DNA from: Burkholderiales bacterium JOSHI_001
GTDB lineage: Bacteria > Pseudomonadota > Gammaproteobacteria > Burkholderiales > Burkholderiaceae_C
NCBI GenBank assembly: GCA_000244995.1
Contig: CM001438.1
Span: forward strand, 2,070,090 to 2,134,089
Length of the DNA stretch: 64,000 bases
Reading direction: 5' to 3'
Of this stretch, positions 24,810 through 33,631 are shown in pieces. The first letter of the stretch is position 1. Every line of letters begins with the position of its first letter. The translations under genes were made by a program, and so were the position numbers. The notes under the pieces are model-generated. The model did not search any database. It had not been told where the DNA came from and was given only the letters and a program-made list of their open reading frames with translations.

Positions 24810-25127
24810 GTCACTTCGGTGCCGACGAACGGCGAAGCGGACAAGGTGCACTACAGCGAAGACTCCCCCGAATTCCGCGATGACCAGCATAGAGATGAAG
24901 ACCCACTCCGGTACTCCAGCAAAGGGAGCCCCGGAACCAAAGAATGCGAACACTGGCCAGGTGGGAAGAAAGAGCAGCAGAAGCGGCCCTCCAAAGTGCG
25001 CAAGCCCCATGCTTGCAGAGAGCCCGAATAGGCAAAGCGGAATTGCCGCGAGCAGGGCGAGCACAAGCGACTTTCGAATCTCGGCTGCGACAAGGAAAGA
25101 AGGGCTTGATGCAGAAGGGGCGGCCAT
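24804..25127 (-). CDS. Membrane protein, three to four helices
   Basis: 107 residues from MAAPSASSPS at 25127. The frame is open back to the attC but no other start is visible there and the ribosome site is poor, so the true start is uncertain. Helices at about 18-36, 44-62 and 72-96; basic tail VRRHRSDA with the stop in the attC. Confidence 0.6.
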   Translation of the reverse strand: MAAPSASSPSFLVAAEIRKSLVLALLAAIPLCLFGLSASMGLAHFGGPLLLLFLPTWPVFAFFGSGAPFAGVPEWVFISMLVIAEFGGVFAVVHLVRFAVRRHRSDA

Positions 25128-25247
25128 GTTGGAGAAGCGTGTACTCAGCTCAGTGCGTTCGAAGGTAGTCGTTCCTAGCGGAACGCCTTGAAACGGCGGC
25201 TCGGTAGTTCGCGGAGCCTCGCAGTGGGAAGTCGTGAGTTTGGTGAC

Positions 25248-25376
25248 GCCTAACGTTCGAGGTAAGGCGGGCCCTACAGCGGAGCGTGTAAGGCCCGGCA
25301 GGGACGATGATAACTTTGGCCCTGCCGGGCCTTGCACGCGCAGCTGTTGGGGCTCGCCTTGACCGAGGGGTTAGGC
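25248..25376 (-). repeat. attC, class A (deaminase cassette, copy 2)
   Basis: 129 bp. End pentamer ACCAA, 5/5 match. Confidence 0.96.
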
Positions 25377-25385
25377 ACCAACCTT

Positions 25386-25820
25386 TTAGCCCCCACCTGG
25401 AACACCGGCATCTTGGAGCGCCGGACCGAAATACATGCGTGCCACTCCCGCCTTGGCAGCCGCTCGCTCGCAGGTATAGCATGGCCGTGAAGTTGAGTAG
25501 AGAACTGAGCCACGGACCGCTTCTGCGCCGACCGTTGCGACAGCATCTCGAATGGCCTCTCGCTCAGCATGTGCATCAGGATTTCCGTTCTTGACTACGC
25601 GGCTCGGGCCATTTCCGATGATTGCGCTACCTTGAACCAGCACTGCCCCATAGGGTTGGTCTCCCCATGACTCGGCCAACCGTCGCATTGCAAGCGCTGA
25701 CTCGTACCAAATGGCTTGTGGGTGATCTTGCACGCCGAGTGCCCGACGAGGGCAAAGTACGCTTGCCACCGCGATTGAAACTGCAGCACGCCTGCCAGCA
25801 AGTCGATTCGGACTTTGCAT
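25386..25820 (-). CDS. Nucleoside/cytidine deaminase family protein, copy 2 (intact)
   Basis: 144 residues. Same HAE and PCYTC zinc motifs as copy 1, but with its native stop after GVPGGG. Normal length for a single deaminase domain plus a Tat-like N-terminal extension of about 30 residues. The cassette matches copy 3 (32782-33376) base for base as far as I compared; copy 1 differs by one base change and one deletion. Confidence 0.85.
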   Translation of the reverse strand: MQSPNRLAGRRAAVSIAVASVLCPRRALGVQDHPQAIWYESALAMRRLAESWGDQPYGAVLVQGSAIIGNGPSRVVKNGNPDAHAEREAIRDAVATVGAEAVRGSVLYSTSRPCYTCERAAAKAGVARMYFGPALQDAGVPGGG

Positions 25821-25842
25821 GAGGTTGTGGTGCGACTTTGGT

Positions 25843-25971
25843 GCCTAACGTTCGAGGTAAGGCGGGCCCTACAGCGGAGCGTGTAAGGCCCGGGGCGGAC
25901 GATGATAACTTTGGCCGCTCCGGGCCTTGCACGCGTAGCTGTTGGGGCTCGCCTTGACCGAGGGGTTAGGC
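25843..25971 (-). repeat. attC, class A (parE-type cassette 1)
   Basis: 129 bp. End pentamer GACGC, 5/5 match. Confidence 0.96.
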
Positions 25972-25995
25972 GACGCTGTTTGGCAACCGACCGGG

Positions 25996-26289
25996 CTACC
26001 TTCGACCCTCGCCATAGCTCGGGTTTCTACTTTGGTGCCGAACGACCAAGATTCGGATCTCGTCGCCAATTGCTTGGTAGACGATTGAGTAGGGGAAGTC
26101 TGTCAATGGGTGTGCCTGCCTGTCGTCTGCAGTCGGCGTGCCTAGGCCTGGGTGAAGTTCAAGCAATTTGGCAACTCGTTCGAACTCCGCGACGAACCTC
26201 CGAGCGACACCGACCCCTGCCTCTGACCGATAGAAGCGAACCGCATTCATGAGGTCTTCGGCTGCCAGCCGATGAATTGACCTACTCAC
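25996..26289 (-). CDS. ParE/RelE-family toxin
   Basis: 97 residues. HRLAAEDLMNAVRFYRSEAG, RFVAEFERVAKLLELHPGLG, then FPYSIVYQAIGDEIRILVVRH: the ParE/RelE fold with the usual hydrophobic strand before the C-terminal Arg-His. Its start overlaps the antitoxin stop by 4 bp. The target (gyrase or ribosome) cannot be told from sequence. Confidence 0.9.
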   Translation of the reverse strand: MSRSIHRLAAEDLMNAVRFYRSEAGVGVARRFVAEFERVAKLLELHPGLGTPTADDRQAHPLTDFPYSIVYQAIGDEIRILVVRHQSRNPSYGEGRR

Positions 26290-26510
26290 TGCAGCTCGAT
26301 ACGCAGTTCGGTGAGCACTTGGTCGAGGGGTAGAAGGTGGCTGGGATCAGCTTCAGCCTGCAACTGGCGGTGCTTGGCAATTTCGTCCCAAGCGGCGTCT
26401 CGTGCAGAGTCCGCGTCAAGACTTGCTACTACTCGATCAAGAACGCGAATGCGATCCTGCTTCGGTAGCTGTAGCAATTCGGCTTCGAGGACTTCTAGTG
26501 GCATTCCCAT
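26286..26510 (-). CDS. Addiction-module antitoxin (ParE partner)
   Basis: 74 residues from MGMPLEVLEAELL; 13 more codons are open upstream. The pattern LEAELLQLPKQDRIRVLDRV then SLDAD and AAWDEIAKHR is the small 'addiction module protein' family that precedes ParE-like toxins. Antitoxin first, toxin second. No clear promoter box could be picked. Confidence 0.85.
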   Translation of the reverse strand: MGMPLEVLEAELLQLPKQDRIRVLDRVVASLDADSARDAAWDEIAKHRQLQAEADPSHLLPLDQVLTELRIELQ

Positions 26511-26585
26511 GGCAGGCTCGGATGGCAGCAGACCGATAGCTTGCCACAAACCTCAGATCGTCACACGGAAGGTCGTTTTTGCGTC

Positions 26586-26714
26586 GCCTAACGTTCGAGG
26601 TAAGGCGGGCCCTACAGCGGAGTGCGTAAGGCCCGGCAGGGACGATGATAACTTTGGCCCAGCCGGGCCTTACGCGCGCAGCTGTTGGGGCTCGCCTTGA
26701 CCGAGGGGTTAGGC
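26586..26714 (-). repeat. attC, class A (membrane cassette carrying IS30)
   Basis: 129 bp. End pentamer CGCAT, 5/5 match across the IS30. Confidence 0.96.
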
Positions 26715-26796
26715 CGCATTCGTGTTGCGATTGCGTGGCAGCTACCTGGCACTTGTGGGAGGGGTGATGATTCTTGCTCGTGGCCTTTGCGTAGCC

Positions 26797-27147
26797 TTAA
26801 CGCCAGCTACCATGTACTTTGGCGAAGATACAGTCTCCTGCCCACACGCAGCCGGCGTAGGCACCCAGGAAGGGTACTGCCATGAGGGCAAATCCGTAGG
26901 TCACCAGTACCACAGGTAGCCATAGAAGCGAGATTCCAGCCAGTGCTGCCAAGGCGCTACGGGCGCCCCCGCTTGCACCGAATGCGATGCTGCTTACGCC
27001 GCCAAGGGCAAAGCCATACAGCATGACGTTGGCCCCCAGAGCAGGGTAGCTCAGCCCGGTGATGAATTTGTAGAGAAGCATCGGCCCGACAAAGCTACCA
27101 ATGCAGGTGGCGAGGAATTGGCGGGTGATGCAATGGATTGGTGCCAC
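26797..27147 (-). CDS. Membrane protein, four helices (paralog a), behind an IS30
   Basis: 116 residues from GTG at 27147, set by comparison with the uninterrupted paralog at 59790. FLATCIGSFVGPMLLYKF, a Gly-rich middle (GFALGGVSSIAFGASGGARS) and further helices. The IS30 inserted 3 bp upstream of the start, so any native leader is gone but the coding sequence is whole. Family unknown. Confidence 0.68.
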   Translation of the reverse strand: MAPIHCITRQFLATCIGSFVGPMLLYKFITGLSYPALGANVMLYGFALGGVSSIAFGASGGARSALAALAGISLLWLPVVLVTYGFALMAVPFLGAYAGCVWAGDCIFAKVHGSWR

Positions 27148-27150
27148 ATG

Positions 27151-28253
27151 GGCGGTTTCTAGCTTGAAGTGCAATGTTCAGACGATAGTCTGAATCAGGT
27201 CGGAGAAGACTTCAGCTGGAGTTTTGAACTTGAGGATTTTGCGAGGGCGATTGTTGAGCAGGCTCTCGATGTGGCGCAACTGTGCATCTGAGACTGTAGA
27301 CAGGTCCATGCCCTTTGGCAGGTACTGGCGAACGAGGCCATTGAAGTTCTCGTTGGTGGCGCGCTGAGAAGGGCGATAGGGGTCGCAGAAGAAGATATCC
27401 AGGTTCAAGCGCGCGGTCAGATCCTGGTGCCTGGCCATCTCGGTACCGCGATCGTAGGTCATGGATTTGCGCAGTGCCTGGGGAACGCGTTTGAGGCGCT
27501 TGGCGAAGGCATTGACCACGCTCAGGGAGTCCAGGGCGTCGATCTTGACGAGCATGATGTAGCGGCTGGTGCGCTCGACCAAGGTGCCGACGGCGGAGAG
27601 GTTGCGAGCGCCTTTGATGAGGTCGCCTTCCCAATGACCTGGGACGAGGCGGGAATCGACCTCGCTGGGGCGCATGGAGATGGAGATGGCGTCCTGGATG
27701 GCGCTGAATCGGGACTTGCCGCGGGCGCGGTTGATGCGCCCGCCGCGGCTTTGGCGCAGGGCCTTGACCAGGCTGGTACGCAGTTCGCCGCGGGTTGGGC
27801 GTAGATGGCGGCGTAGATGGTCTCGTGGGACAGGACGACGGGCGAAGGTTCCGAGGCGCAGGACTGTTCGCGCAGGCGGCCGCAGACCTGCTCGGGAGAC
27901 CAGCCCTGCTGCAGGTCCTGTAGGACTTGGCTGGCCAATGGGGTGTTGAAGGACTGGCCAAGCTTGCGTCGCAGGGCGCCAGCGGACTTGCGGCGCTGCA
28001 CACGCACACGTTGGCCAAAGGTAGCGATGTAGGGTCTGGAGTCGTCCTGGGAGCGACGGGTTCGCTGCAATTCCCGAGAGATGGTGGACGGGTCTACGCC
28101 CAATGCCAGGGCGACCTGACGCTGGCTATGCCCCTGGGACAAGAGCAACTGAATAGAGAATCGATCAGATTCGGTGAGGTGTCGATAACCGTTGGGCATG
28201 GTGGCAATACTCGGTAGAGGGTATGAGTATTGCACCTCAGACTAGAGCGCGCC
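27151..28253 (-). mobile_element. IS30-family element, first type (copy 3, defective)
   Basis: 1103 bp, one base shorter than the copy at 15211. Same terminal repeats; ATG duplicated at 27148-27150 and 28254-28256. Again 5 bp from an attC (28259). Confidence 0.95.
27178..28235 (-). pseudogene. IS30 transposase, frameshifted
   Basis: One G is missing from a GGGG run at about 27792 compared with 15238-16296. The N-terminal frame therefore leaves the DDE core after the IYAQP segment, and the core continues only as a separate frame from 27675. IS30 elements do not use programmed frameshifting, so this copy is probably inactive but could be moved in trans. Confidence 0.9.
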
Positions 28254-28258
28254 ATGCG

Positions 28259-28387
28259 GCCTAACGTTCGAGGTAAGGCGGGCCCTACAGCGGAGCGCGT
28301 AAGGCCCGGATGGGACGATGATAATTTTGGCCCAGCCGGGCCTTACGTGCGCAGCTGTTGGGGCTCGCCTTGACCGATGGGTTAGGC
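28259..28387 (-). repeat. attC, class A (membrane-anchored protein cassette)
   Basis: 129 bp. End pentamer ACCGC, 5/5 match. Confidence 0.96.
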
Positions 28388-28837
28388 ACCGCTGTTTACG
28401 GCAACGGGTGTAGGCGCTGCAGGAAAAAGTGCACGGAGCTCTGAGAAGTCGCCTTGTCCCCGGGCCGACACTTCTGTCCAGGCTTTGGCGAAAGCGGCAC
28501 GTCTCATATTGGTCGCGATGCCATCACGCCAGAAGGCCCAGGTTCTCTCGGAGATTCGACCGGACTTGTGTAAGAAGGCCTGCTCATTGCACAGGTCAAA
28601 GTAGTGATACATCTCGTCGAAATGATCTGAGTACTCTTGATCAGTGAACGCTTCGCCAAAGAATGCCTTTGTAGGCAACTTGTGGGCCAGCTCTCTGTAC
28701 TCTTTGGCGAACGCGTCTTCAAAGCTGGTCACGCCTTGTCGGTGAACCAAGAACAGTTGCCATGCTGCGACAAGTGCCGCAATTGCAGTGGCAACACTGC
28801 CGAGAGCTGAAAGTTGCGAGACGGTATCTGGTGACAT
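28382..28837 (-). CDS. Membrane-anchored protein, unknown function
   Basis: 151 residues. A single N-terminal helix (ALGSVATAIAALVAAWQLFLV) anchors a cytoplasmic helical domain: YRELAHKLPTKAFFGEAF, then YHYFDLCNEQAFLHKSGRIS and ERTWAFWRDGI. It resembles a group of one-helix proteins of unknown role. Stop in the attC. Confidence 0.66.
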   Translation of the reverse strand: MSPDTVSQLSALGSVATAIAALVAAWQLFLVHRQGVTSFEDAFAKEYRELAHKLPTKAFFGEAFTDQEYSDHFDEMYHYFDLCNEQAFLHKSGRISERTWAFWRDGIATNMRRAAFAKAWTEVSARGQGDFSELRALFPAAPTPVAVNSGA

Positions 28838-28853
28838 GGTTGGCTTTTGCGGT

Positions 28854-28982
28854 GCCTAACGTTCGAGGTAAGGCGGGCCCTACAGCGGAGCGTGTAAGCC
28901 CCGGAGCGGACGATGATAACTTTGGCCGTTCCGGGGCTTGCACGCGTAGCTGTTGGGGCTCGCCTTGACCGAGGGGTTAGGC
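28854..28982 (-). repeat. attC, class A (secreted protein cassette)
   Basis: 129 bp. End pentamer GTCAT, 5/5 match. Confidence 0.96.
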
Positions 28983-28983
28983 G

Positions 28984-29424
28984 TCATTCTTGGGCGGGGG
29001 CATGAACTACGTGAACCTCTCCCTTGGCTCGCACTGCCTTGAAGACCCGTGCGGCTGGGTGATGAGCGAGTTGGACCTGCTGGTTTGTGAGCCATGTGAC
29101 CTTGATCTCTAGAGTGCCGGCGGGCGAAGTAGGAGCGGCTCCATGATTGGAGTCGACTATCAGGGTGTTGCCCGGCTCATTGGGCAAAGTTGCGTCGGCC
29201 GCAACTATTGATGCTTGGGTGCTGAATCCTGTAGTGGCGCCACAGGATCGAGAGAACACCATGACTTTTTTCAATCCGTCCGGTGACTTGAGTTCAGACT
29301 GCAACGAATTCCCGCACCCATCACCGGAGAGGATGTAGGCAGCGAACGCGATCATTGTTGCTGGAACAGCCAAGAGCGCGGCTGCAACTGGCTTCAGGCG
29401 AGAGATCGACGGCGGTTGCTTCAT
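28984..29424 (-). CDS. Secreted or anchored beta protein, DUF5412-like
   Basis: 146 residues. N-terminal hydrophobic segment (VAAALLAVPATMIAFAAYIL). Mature part: LKSPDGLKKVMVFSRSCGAT, then STQASIVAADATL and NHGAAP, ending in short strands. The SPDGxxKxVVFxRxCGATTG pattern is common in small proteobacterial secreted proteins of unknown role; the DUF number is from memory. Confidence 0.62.
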   Translation of the reverse strand: MKQPPSISRLKPVAAALLAVPATMIAFAAYILSGDGCGNSLQSELKSPDGLKKVMVFSRSCGATTGFSTQASIVAADATLPNEPGNTLIVDSNHGAAPTSPAGTLEIKVTWLTNQQVQLAHHPAARVFKAVRAKGEVHVVHAPAQE

Positions 29425-29427
29425 GAC

Positions 29428-29556
29428 GCCTAACGTTTGAATTAACGCGGGCCCGACAGCTGGCCGGGCATGACATGACTGCGACGATAGCTGATTTGGC
29501 GCAGGCAGGGCAGGCCCGGCCAGCTGTTGGGGCTCGCGTTGAATGAAGGGTTAGGC
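29428..29556 (-). repeat. attC, class B (family X copy 3)
   Basis: 129 bp. End pentamer ACCGC, 5/5 match. Confidence 0.96.
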
Positions 29557-30006
29557 ACCGCTCTTGCCGAGGCGAGCGTTTGGCCGGGCCTTTGTGGGAC
29601 TCGCCTGCGGTGGTTGCCAAGAAGAGACGGACGCCGAAGTGCCGCCCCGCGGCCATGCCAGCCAGCTTGCGGGCCGCAAACCGCCTCGGGCATGGGCTGC
29701 GAAGCAGCCGATGCAGTAGGGAAGGCTGGTTGGCACAACGGGCCAAGCAGCCACACGGCCTTGCCGAAAGTGGCCGAAGCGCGCGGTGTAGCAACTTTCG
29801 GCTTGGTGTTTGGCAACTTCTCTTCTTGCCAAGATCTCGGTGCCAATGTCCGCGCTTAACCAGGACTGATGCATGCCTTGCGCCTTGGCTGCGGCTTGCC
29901 GCAACTTCCTCGTGCCATTTGAGCCGTCCGTGTTCTCGGAGGTGACGCGCATTCTCCTTGCGGTGGTGGCATTGCGATGCGGCCTAGGCATGCTGGTTTT
30001 CGCGGT
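29557..30006. other. Family X cassette, copy 3 (no credible gene)
   Basis: 450 bp. Closest to the copies at 51932 and 62547. Contains GCTGCGAAGCAGC and TTGGCAA-(9 nt)-TTGCCAA on the minus strand near 29810-29835. Confidence 0.58.
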
Positions 30007-30135
30007 GCCTAACGTTTGAATTAACGCGGGCCCAACGGCTGGCCGGGCATGACCTGACTGCGACGATAACCGAAGTGGCGCAGGCAGGGCAGGCCCGGCC
30101 AGCCGTTGGGGCTCGCGTTGAATGAAGGGTTAGGC
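30007..30135 (-). repeat. attC, class B (family Y copy 1)
   Basis: 129 bp. End pentamer GACGC against AACGC, 4/5 match; shared by all three Y cassettes. Confidence 0.96.
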
Positions 30136-30508
30136 GACGCTCGCAGCGCCTGAGCGAAGCCACCGTTGTGGCGGCTGGCTGGGCCTGGCGCCCGGCAGGG
30201 CGCTTCAGCCGCGCTGAACGGCGCAGGCAGGGCGAGCTTCTCGTCCGTGGCGCGGCGGCCAGTGGAACTGACTGAACTGGGTGGCACCCATGCGTTTGGC
30301 CTGGCGGCAGCGGGTATGCCTGCGATTGCCGCAAGAGCGCACCGCCGGCTGCTTGATGCCGCAGCTTTATGTTTCTCTGGTTCTTGCTTGACGCTCAGTG
30401 CCGCTTTCCAAGGCCTTGGCCTACTTTGACCGAGCCAAGTCGGGCTTTGGCTGTTTGCGCGCCTGGTTCGATGGAATTTGGGACTGGGCATGAGGGGCGC
30501 GCTGCGTT
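30136..30508. other. Family Y cassette, copy 1 (no credible gene)
   Basis: 373 bp. Aligns end to end with 31122-31494 and, with gaps, 62042-62417. A plus-strand frame (WRLAGPGARQ... SSVARRPVELTEL) is partly shared between copies but not closed the same way. No start with a ribosome site. Confidence 0.55.
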
Positions 30509-30637
30509 GCCTAACGTTCGAGGTAAGGCGGGCCCTACAGCGGAGCGCGTAAGGCCCGGCAGGGACGATGAACATTTTGGCCCAGCCGGGCCTTACGGGC
30601 GCAGCTGTTGGGGCTCGCCTTGACCGAGGGGTTAGGC
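30509..30637 (-). repeat. attC, class A (small membrane protein cassette)
   Basis: 129 bp. End pentamer CGCAC, 5/5 match. Confidence 0.96.
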
Positions 30638-30721
30638 CGCACTTTTGGCTCGGCTGCCGTGTGTTGGCCAGAGCCGTTGCGGCGGCGGAGAGAGTGGGCT
30701 TCCATGGACTTGATGGAGACC

Positions 30722-30970
30722 TCAGTCGGTGGCACTTACGCCAGTTTGAACCTGAACGCGCTTGGCAAGCCGAAACAGCAACCAACTGCAAAGTAGAAAT
30801 GGAAGCAGTAGCAAGCCACTTGCCAGCAAGGCCATGGCAACCGGCGCATGCATCCACAGTACTGCGAAGACGGTGTAGATGAAAGTGCCTACCGTTGCCA
30901 ATGCACCAATCGCAACGGCCGCGGCAAACAACAGGGCCGCACGCATGGAGAAGTTCGACTGCTTTGGCAT
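30722..30970 (-). CDS. Small two-helix membrane protein
   Basis: 82 residues. Helices AALLFAAAVAIGALATVGTF and VAMALLASGLLLLPFLLCSW joined by a short loop, then a basic cytoplasmic tail (RLAKRVQVQ). No family recognised. 84 bp between stop and attC are empty. Confidence 0.63.
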   Translation of the reverse strand: MPKQSNFSMRAALLFAAAVAIGALATVGTFIYTVFAVLWMHAPVAMALLASGLLLLPFLLCSWLLFRLAKRVQVQTGVSATD

Positions 30971-30992
30971 GAGGAAGATGTGCGTCTGTGCG

Positions 30993-31121
30993 GCCTAACG
31001 TTTGAATTAACGCGGGCCCAGCGGCTGGCCGGGCATGACCTGACTGCGACGATAGCCGAAGTGGCGCAGGCAGGACAGGCCCGGCCAGCCGTTGGGGCTC
31101 GCGTTGAATGAAGGGTTAGGC
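30993..31121 (-). repeat. attC, class B (family Y copy 2)
   Basis: 129 bp. End pentamer GACGC against AACGC, 4/5 match. Confidence 0.96.
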
Positions 31122-31494
31122 GACGCTCGCAGAGCCAGAACGAAGCCACCGATGTGGCGGCTGGCTGGGCCTGGCGCCCGCAAGGGCGCTTTAGCCGCGC
31201 TGCACGGCGCTGGCGCGGCGAACTTCTCGCCCGTGGCGCGGCGGCTTGTGGAACTGACCGAACAGGATGGCTCCCACCTGCTGGGCGCAGCGCAGACCGC
31301 AACGCTTGTACCTGCGATTGAAGCAAAAGCGCACTGCTGGTTCCTTGATGCAGCGGCCTGAAGTGTTTCGGGCTCTTGCTTGGCGCACGGTGCAGATTGC
31401 AACAGCCCAGTTCGACGAAGCCAAGGTGGGCTTTGGCTGTTTGCGCGCATGGTTCGATGAAAGTCAGGACTGGGCATGAGGGGCGCGCTGCGTT
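31122..31494. other. Family Y cassette, copy 2 (no credible gene)
   Basis: 373 bp, same length as copy 1. The last 60 bp (GGCTTTGGCTGTTTGCGCGC through GAGGGGCGCGCTGCG) are the best conserved part of the family. Confidence 0.55.
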
Positions 31495-31623
31495 GCCTAA
31501 CGTTCGAGGTAAGGCGGGCCCTACAGCGGAGTGTGTAAGCCCCGGAGCGGACGATGATAACTTTGGCCGTTCCGGGGCTTGCACGCGCAGCTGTTGGGGC
31601 TCGCCTTGACCGAGGGGTTAGGC
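31495..31623 (-). repeat. attC, class A (secreted paralog cassette a)
   Basis: 129 bp. End pentamer GTCAT, 5/5 match. Confidence 0.96.
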
Positions 31624-31624
31624 G

Positions 31625-32146
31625 TCATTTCTGGCACTCGATGACCTCTGGGCGACTCGGGAAGCGAACTCGCACGGGGTCTGCCTCGACAACCTCAGCC
31701 TGGCCCGCGGTTTTGCAGGGACTGCCGATCTTCAGGCCTTTGATCGAGAAGATGCCCTCGACATGGATGACGCCTGTCTTGCGTGAGGAGAAGTCTTCTG
31801 CGACGGCTTGACTAGTTGCTTGAGCCAAGATTTCCATGCCGTTGGCTACTGCTATGAACTTGAGTGGCGCTCCTCGAAAGTGCGGGATCTGAGCGGCGGA
31901 CTGCGGTATGGGCAGGAGCTGAAAGCTCTGTCCTGAGTGGCCAGTGTTGTTGGCATTGGGTTGCCATTGGGCGACCAGGATGGCGTGAATCGTCGTGGTT
32001 CCAGAGAACTCGACCGTACTTGAGGAAGCTGGGCCCTTGAGCGGCAGTAACTTGCTTGTAGCGGGAAGTTCCAGTGGGGCCTGCGTTTGAGCACAGGCGC
32101 CTGCTGAGAGAAACATTCCCGCGATGAACACTGATCTCGGCTTCAT
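31625..32146 (-). CDS. Secreted protein, unknown function (paralog a)
   Basis: 173 residues. Signal peptide 1-19 (AGACA-QTQ). Mature part has VEFSGTTTIHAILVAQW, then FQLLPIPQSAAQIPHFRGAP and a C-terminal IGSPCKTAGQAEVVEADPVR. It is mostly beta with one likely disulfide. The cassette at 38526 encodes a same-length paralog. Confidence 0.66.
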   Translation of the reverse strand: MKPRSVFIAGMFLSAGACAQTQAPLELPATSKLLPLKGPASSSTVEFSGTTTIHAILVAQWQPNANNTGHSGQSFQLLPIPQSAAQIPHFRGAPLKFIAVANGMEILAQATSQAVAEDFSSRKTGVIHVEGIFSIKGLKIGSPCKTAGQAEVVEADPVRVRFPSRPEVIECQK

Positions 32147-32149
32147 GAC

Positions 32150-32275
32150 GCCTAACGTTCGAGGTGAGGCGGGGCCGACGGCAAGGCAACCCGCCCGCCG
32201 GAAGGATGATACGCAAAGCCTGGAGGCGGGCGGGTTGCCTTGCCGTTGGGCCTCGCCTCGACCGAGGGGTTAGGC
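32150..32275 (-). repeat. attC, class D (hypothetical cassette)
   Basis: 126 bp. End pentamer CACGC, 5/5 match. Confidence 0.95.
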
Positions 32276-32758
32276 CACGCTTCGCGGAGGCGAGCCAAGC
32301 TCAAGACTCTCGCCGACGAGCGTGTACGACTCGCCGTTTACATCCGCGATCCCCTTGTCGGCGATCGTCAGATACAGCTTGTGTTCGGGGTCCCAACTCG
32401 GGTCGACATGCAGGCAGCAGTACAGATCATCATGAACGGAGATCGCTAGGCCGGACACCTCTGACATTACATCTCCTTTGCTCAAGCCAGTCCGAACATT
32501 CCAGAAGTTCAGCCAGCCCTCGCGCTCGGCCAGCTTGTAGTGCCCATAAATCAAGCTGAGGAGTTCGTGCGATCTCTCGATGACAACGGCAGTTGCTGCC
32601 TCGGCCGTTTGCAGCATTGCAGCAGTCGGTGCGGCGTCGATCCGCGTCTGAAGTTCAACTACAACCTGTCCCAGGGCGTCCGTGACGCATCCAGGATGAG
32701 TCCACAGATCGAAGAGGCGAGGTCCCCTGTCCTCTCTAGAGAGCTCTGACAACTTCAT
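32270..32758 (-). CDS. Hypothetical soluble protein
   Basis: 162 residues from MKLSELSRED; the upstream open frame is attC. The N-terminal half is helical (ALGQVVVELQTRIDAAPTAA), the C-terminal half beta with DLYCCLHVDPSWDPEHKLYL and SYTLVGESLELGSPP. Could be an immunity or regulatory protein, but nothing specific is recognised. Stop in the attC. Confidence 0.6.
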   Translation of the reverse strand: MKLSELSREDRGPRLFDLWTHPGCVTDALGQVVVELQTRIDAAPTAAMLQTAEAATAVVIERSHELLSLIYGHYKLAEREGWLNFWNVRTGLSKGDVMSEVSGLAISVHDDLYCCLHVDPSWDPEHKLYLTIADKGIADVNGESYTLVGESLELGSPPRSVA

Positions 32759-32781
32759 GGTCGGTGAGTTTGGTTTGCGTG

Positions 32782-32910
32782 GCCTAACGTTCGAGGTAAG
32801 GCGGGCCCTACAGCGGAGCGTGTAAGGCCCGGCAGGGACGATGATAACTTTGGCCCTGCCGGGCCTTGCACGCGCAGCTGTTGGGGCTCGCCTTGACCGA
32901 GGGGTTAGGC
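32782..32910 (-). repeat. attC, class A (deaminase cassette, copy 3)
   Basis: 129 bp. End pentamer ACCAA, 5/5 match. Confidence 0.96.
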
Positions 32911-32919
32911 ACCAACCTT

Positions 32920-33354
32920 TTAGCCCCCACCTGGAACACCGGCATCTTGGAGCGCCGGACCGAAATACATGCGTGCCACTCCCGCCTTGGCAGCCGCTCG
33001 CTCGCAGGTATAGCATGGCCGTGAAGTTGAGTAGAGAACTGAGCCACGGACCGCTTCTGCGCCGACCGTTGCGACAGCATCTCGAATGGCCTCTCGCTCA
33101 GCATGTGCATCAGGATTTCCGTTCTTGACTACGCGGCTCGGGCCATTTCCGATGATTGCGCTACCTTGAACCAGCACTGCCCCATAGGGTTGGTCTCCCC
33201 ATGACTCGGCCAACCGTCGCATTGCAAGCGCTGACTCGTACCAAATGGCTTGTGGGTGATCTTGCACGCCGAGTGCCCGACGAGGGCAAAGTACGCTTGC
33301 CACCGCGATTGAAACTGCAGCACGCCTGCCAGCAAGTCGATTCGGACTTTGCAT
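32920..33354 (-). CDS. Nucleoside/cytidine deaminase family protein, copy 3 (intact)
   Basis: 144 residues, same translation as the gene at 25386. Three copies in one array mean this cassette has been re-inserted or duplicated at least twice, most recently between copies 2 and 3, which I could not distinguish. Confidence 0.85.
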   Translation of the reverse strand: MQSPNRLAGRRAAVSIAVASVLCPRRALGVQDHPQAIWYESALAMRRLAESWGDQPYGAVLVQGSAIIGNGPSRVVKNGNPDAHAEREAIRDAVATVGAEAVRGSVLYSTSRPCYTCERAAAKAGVARMYFGPALQDAGVPGGG

Positions 33355-33376
33355 GAGGTTGTGGTGCGACTTTGGT

Positions 33377-33505
33377 GCCTAACGTTCGAGGTAAGGCGGG
33401 CCCTGCAGCGGAGCGCGTAAGGCCCGGCAGGGACGATGATAACTTTGGCCCAGCCGGGCCTTACGTGCGCAGCTGTTGGGGCTCGCCTTGACCGAGGGGT
33501 TAGGC
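33377..33505 (-). repeat. attC, class A (inverted DUF2834-like cassette)
   Basis: 129 bp. End pentamer GACAC, 5/5 match, although the gene in this cassette points the other way. Confidence 0.96.
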
Positions 33506-33631
33506 GACACTTTCGTTGCCGCATGCGTGAGGCCGCGCCGGCACTCTTTGAGCCAGGACATTACCTGCCAGGTAGTAGCTCTTTGGCTGAGTGCCAGCGA
33601 CACTAAGGCACATTCACTTGAGGTTCCGAAC

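Noticed and set aside
27178-28235. Programmed frameshift in the IS30 copy at 27 kb
   Set aside because: Two sister copies have the uninterrupted frame with one more G, and IS30 transposases are made from a single frame, so it is a mutation.
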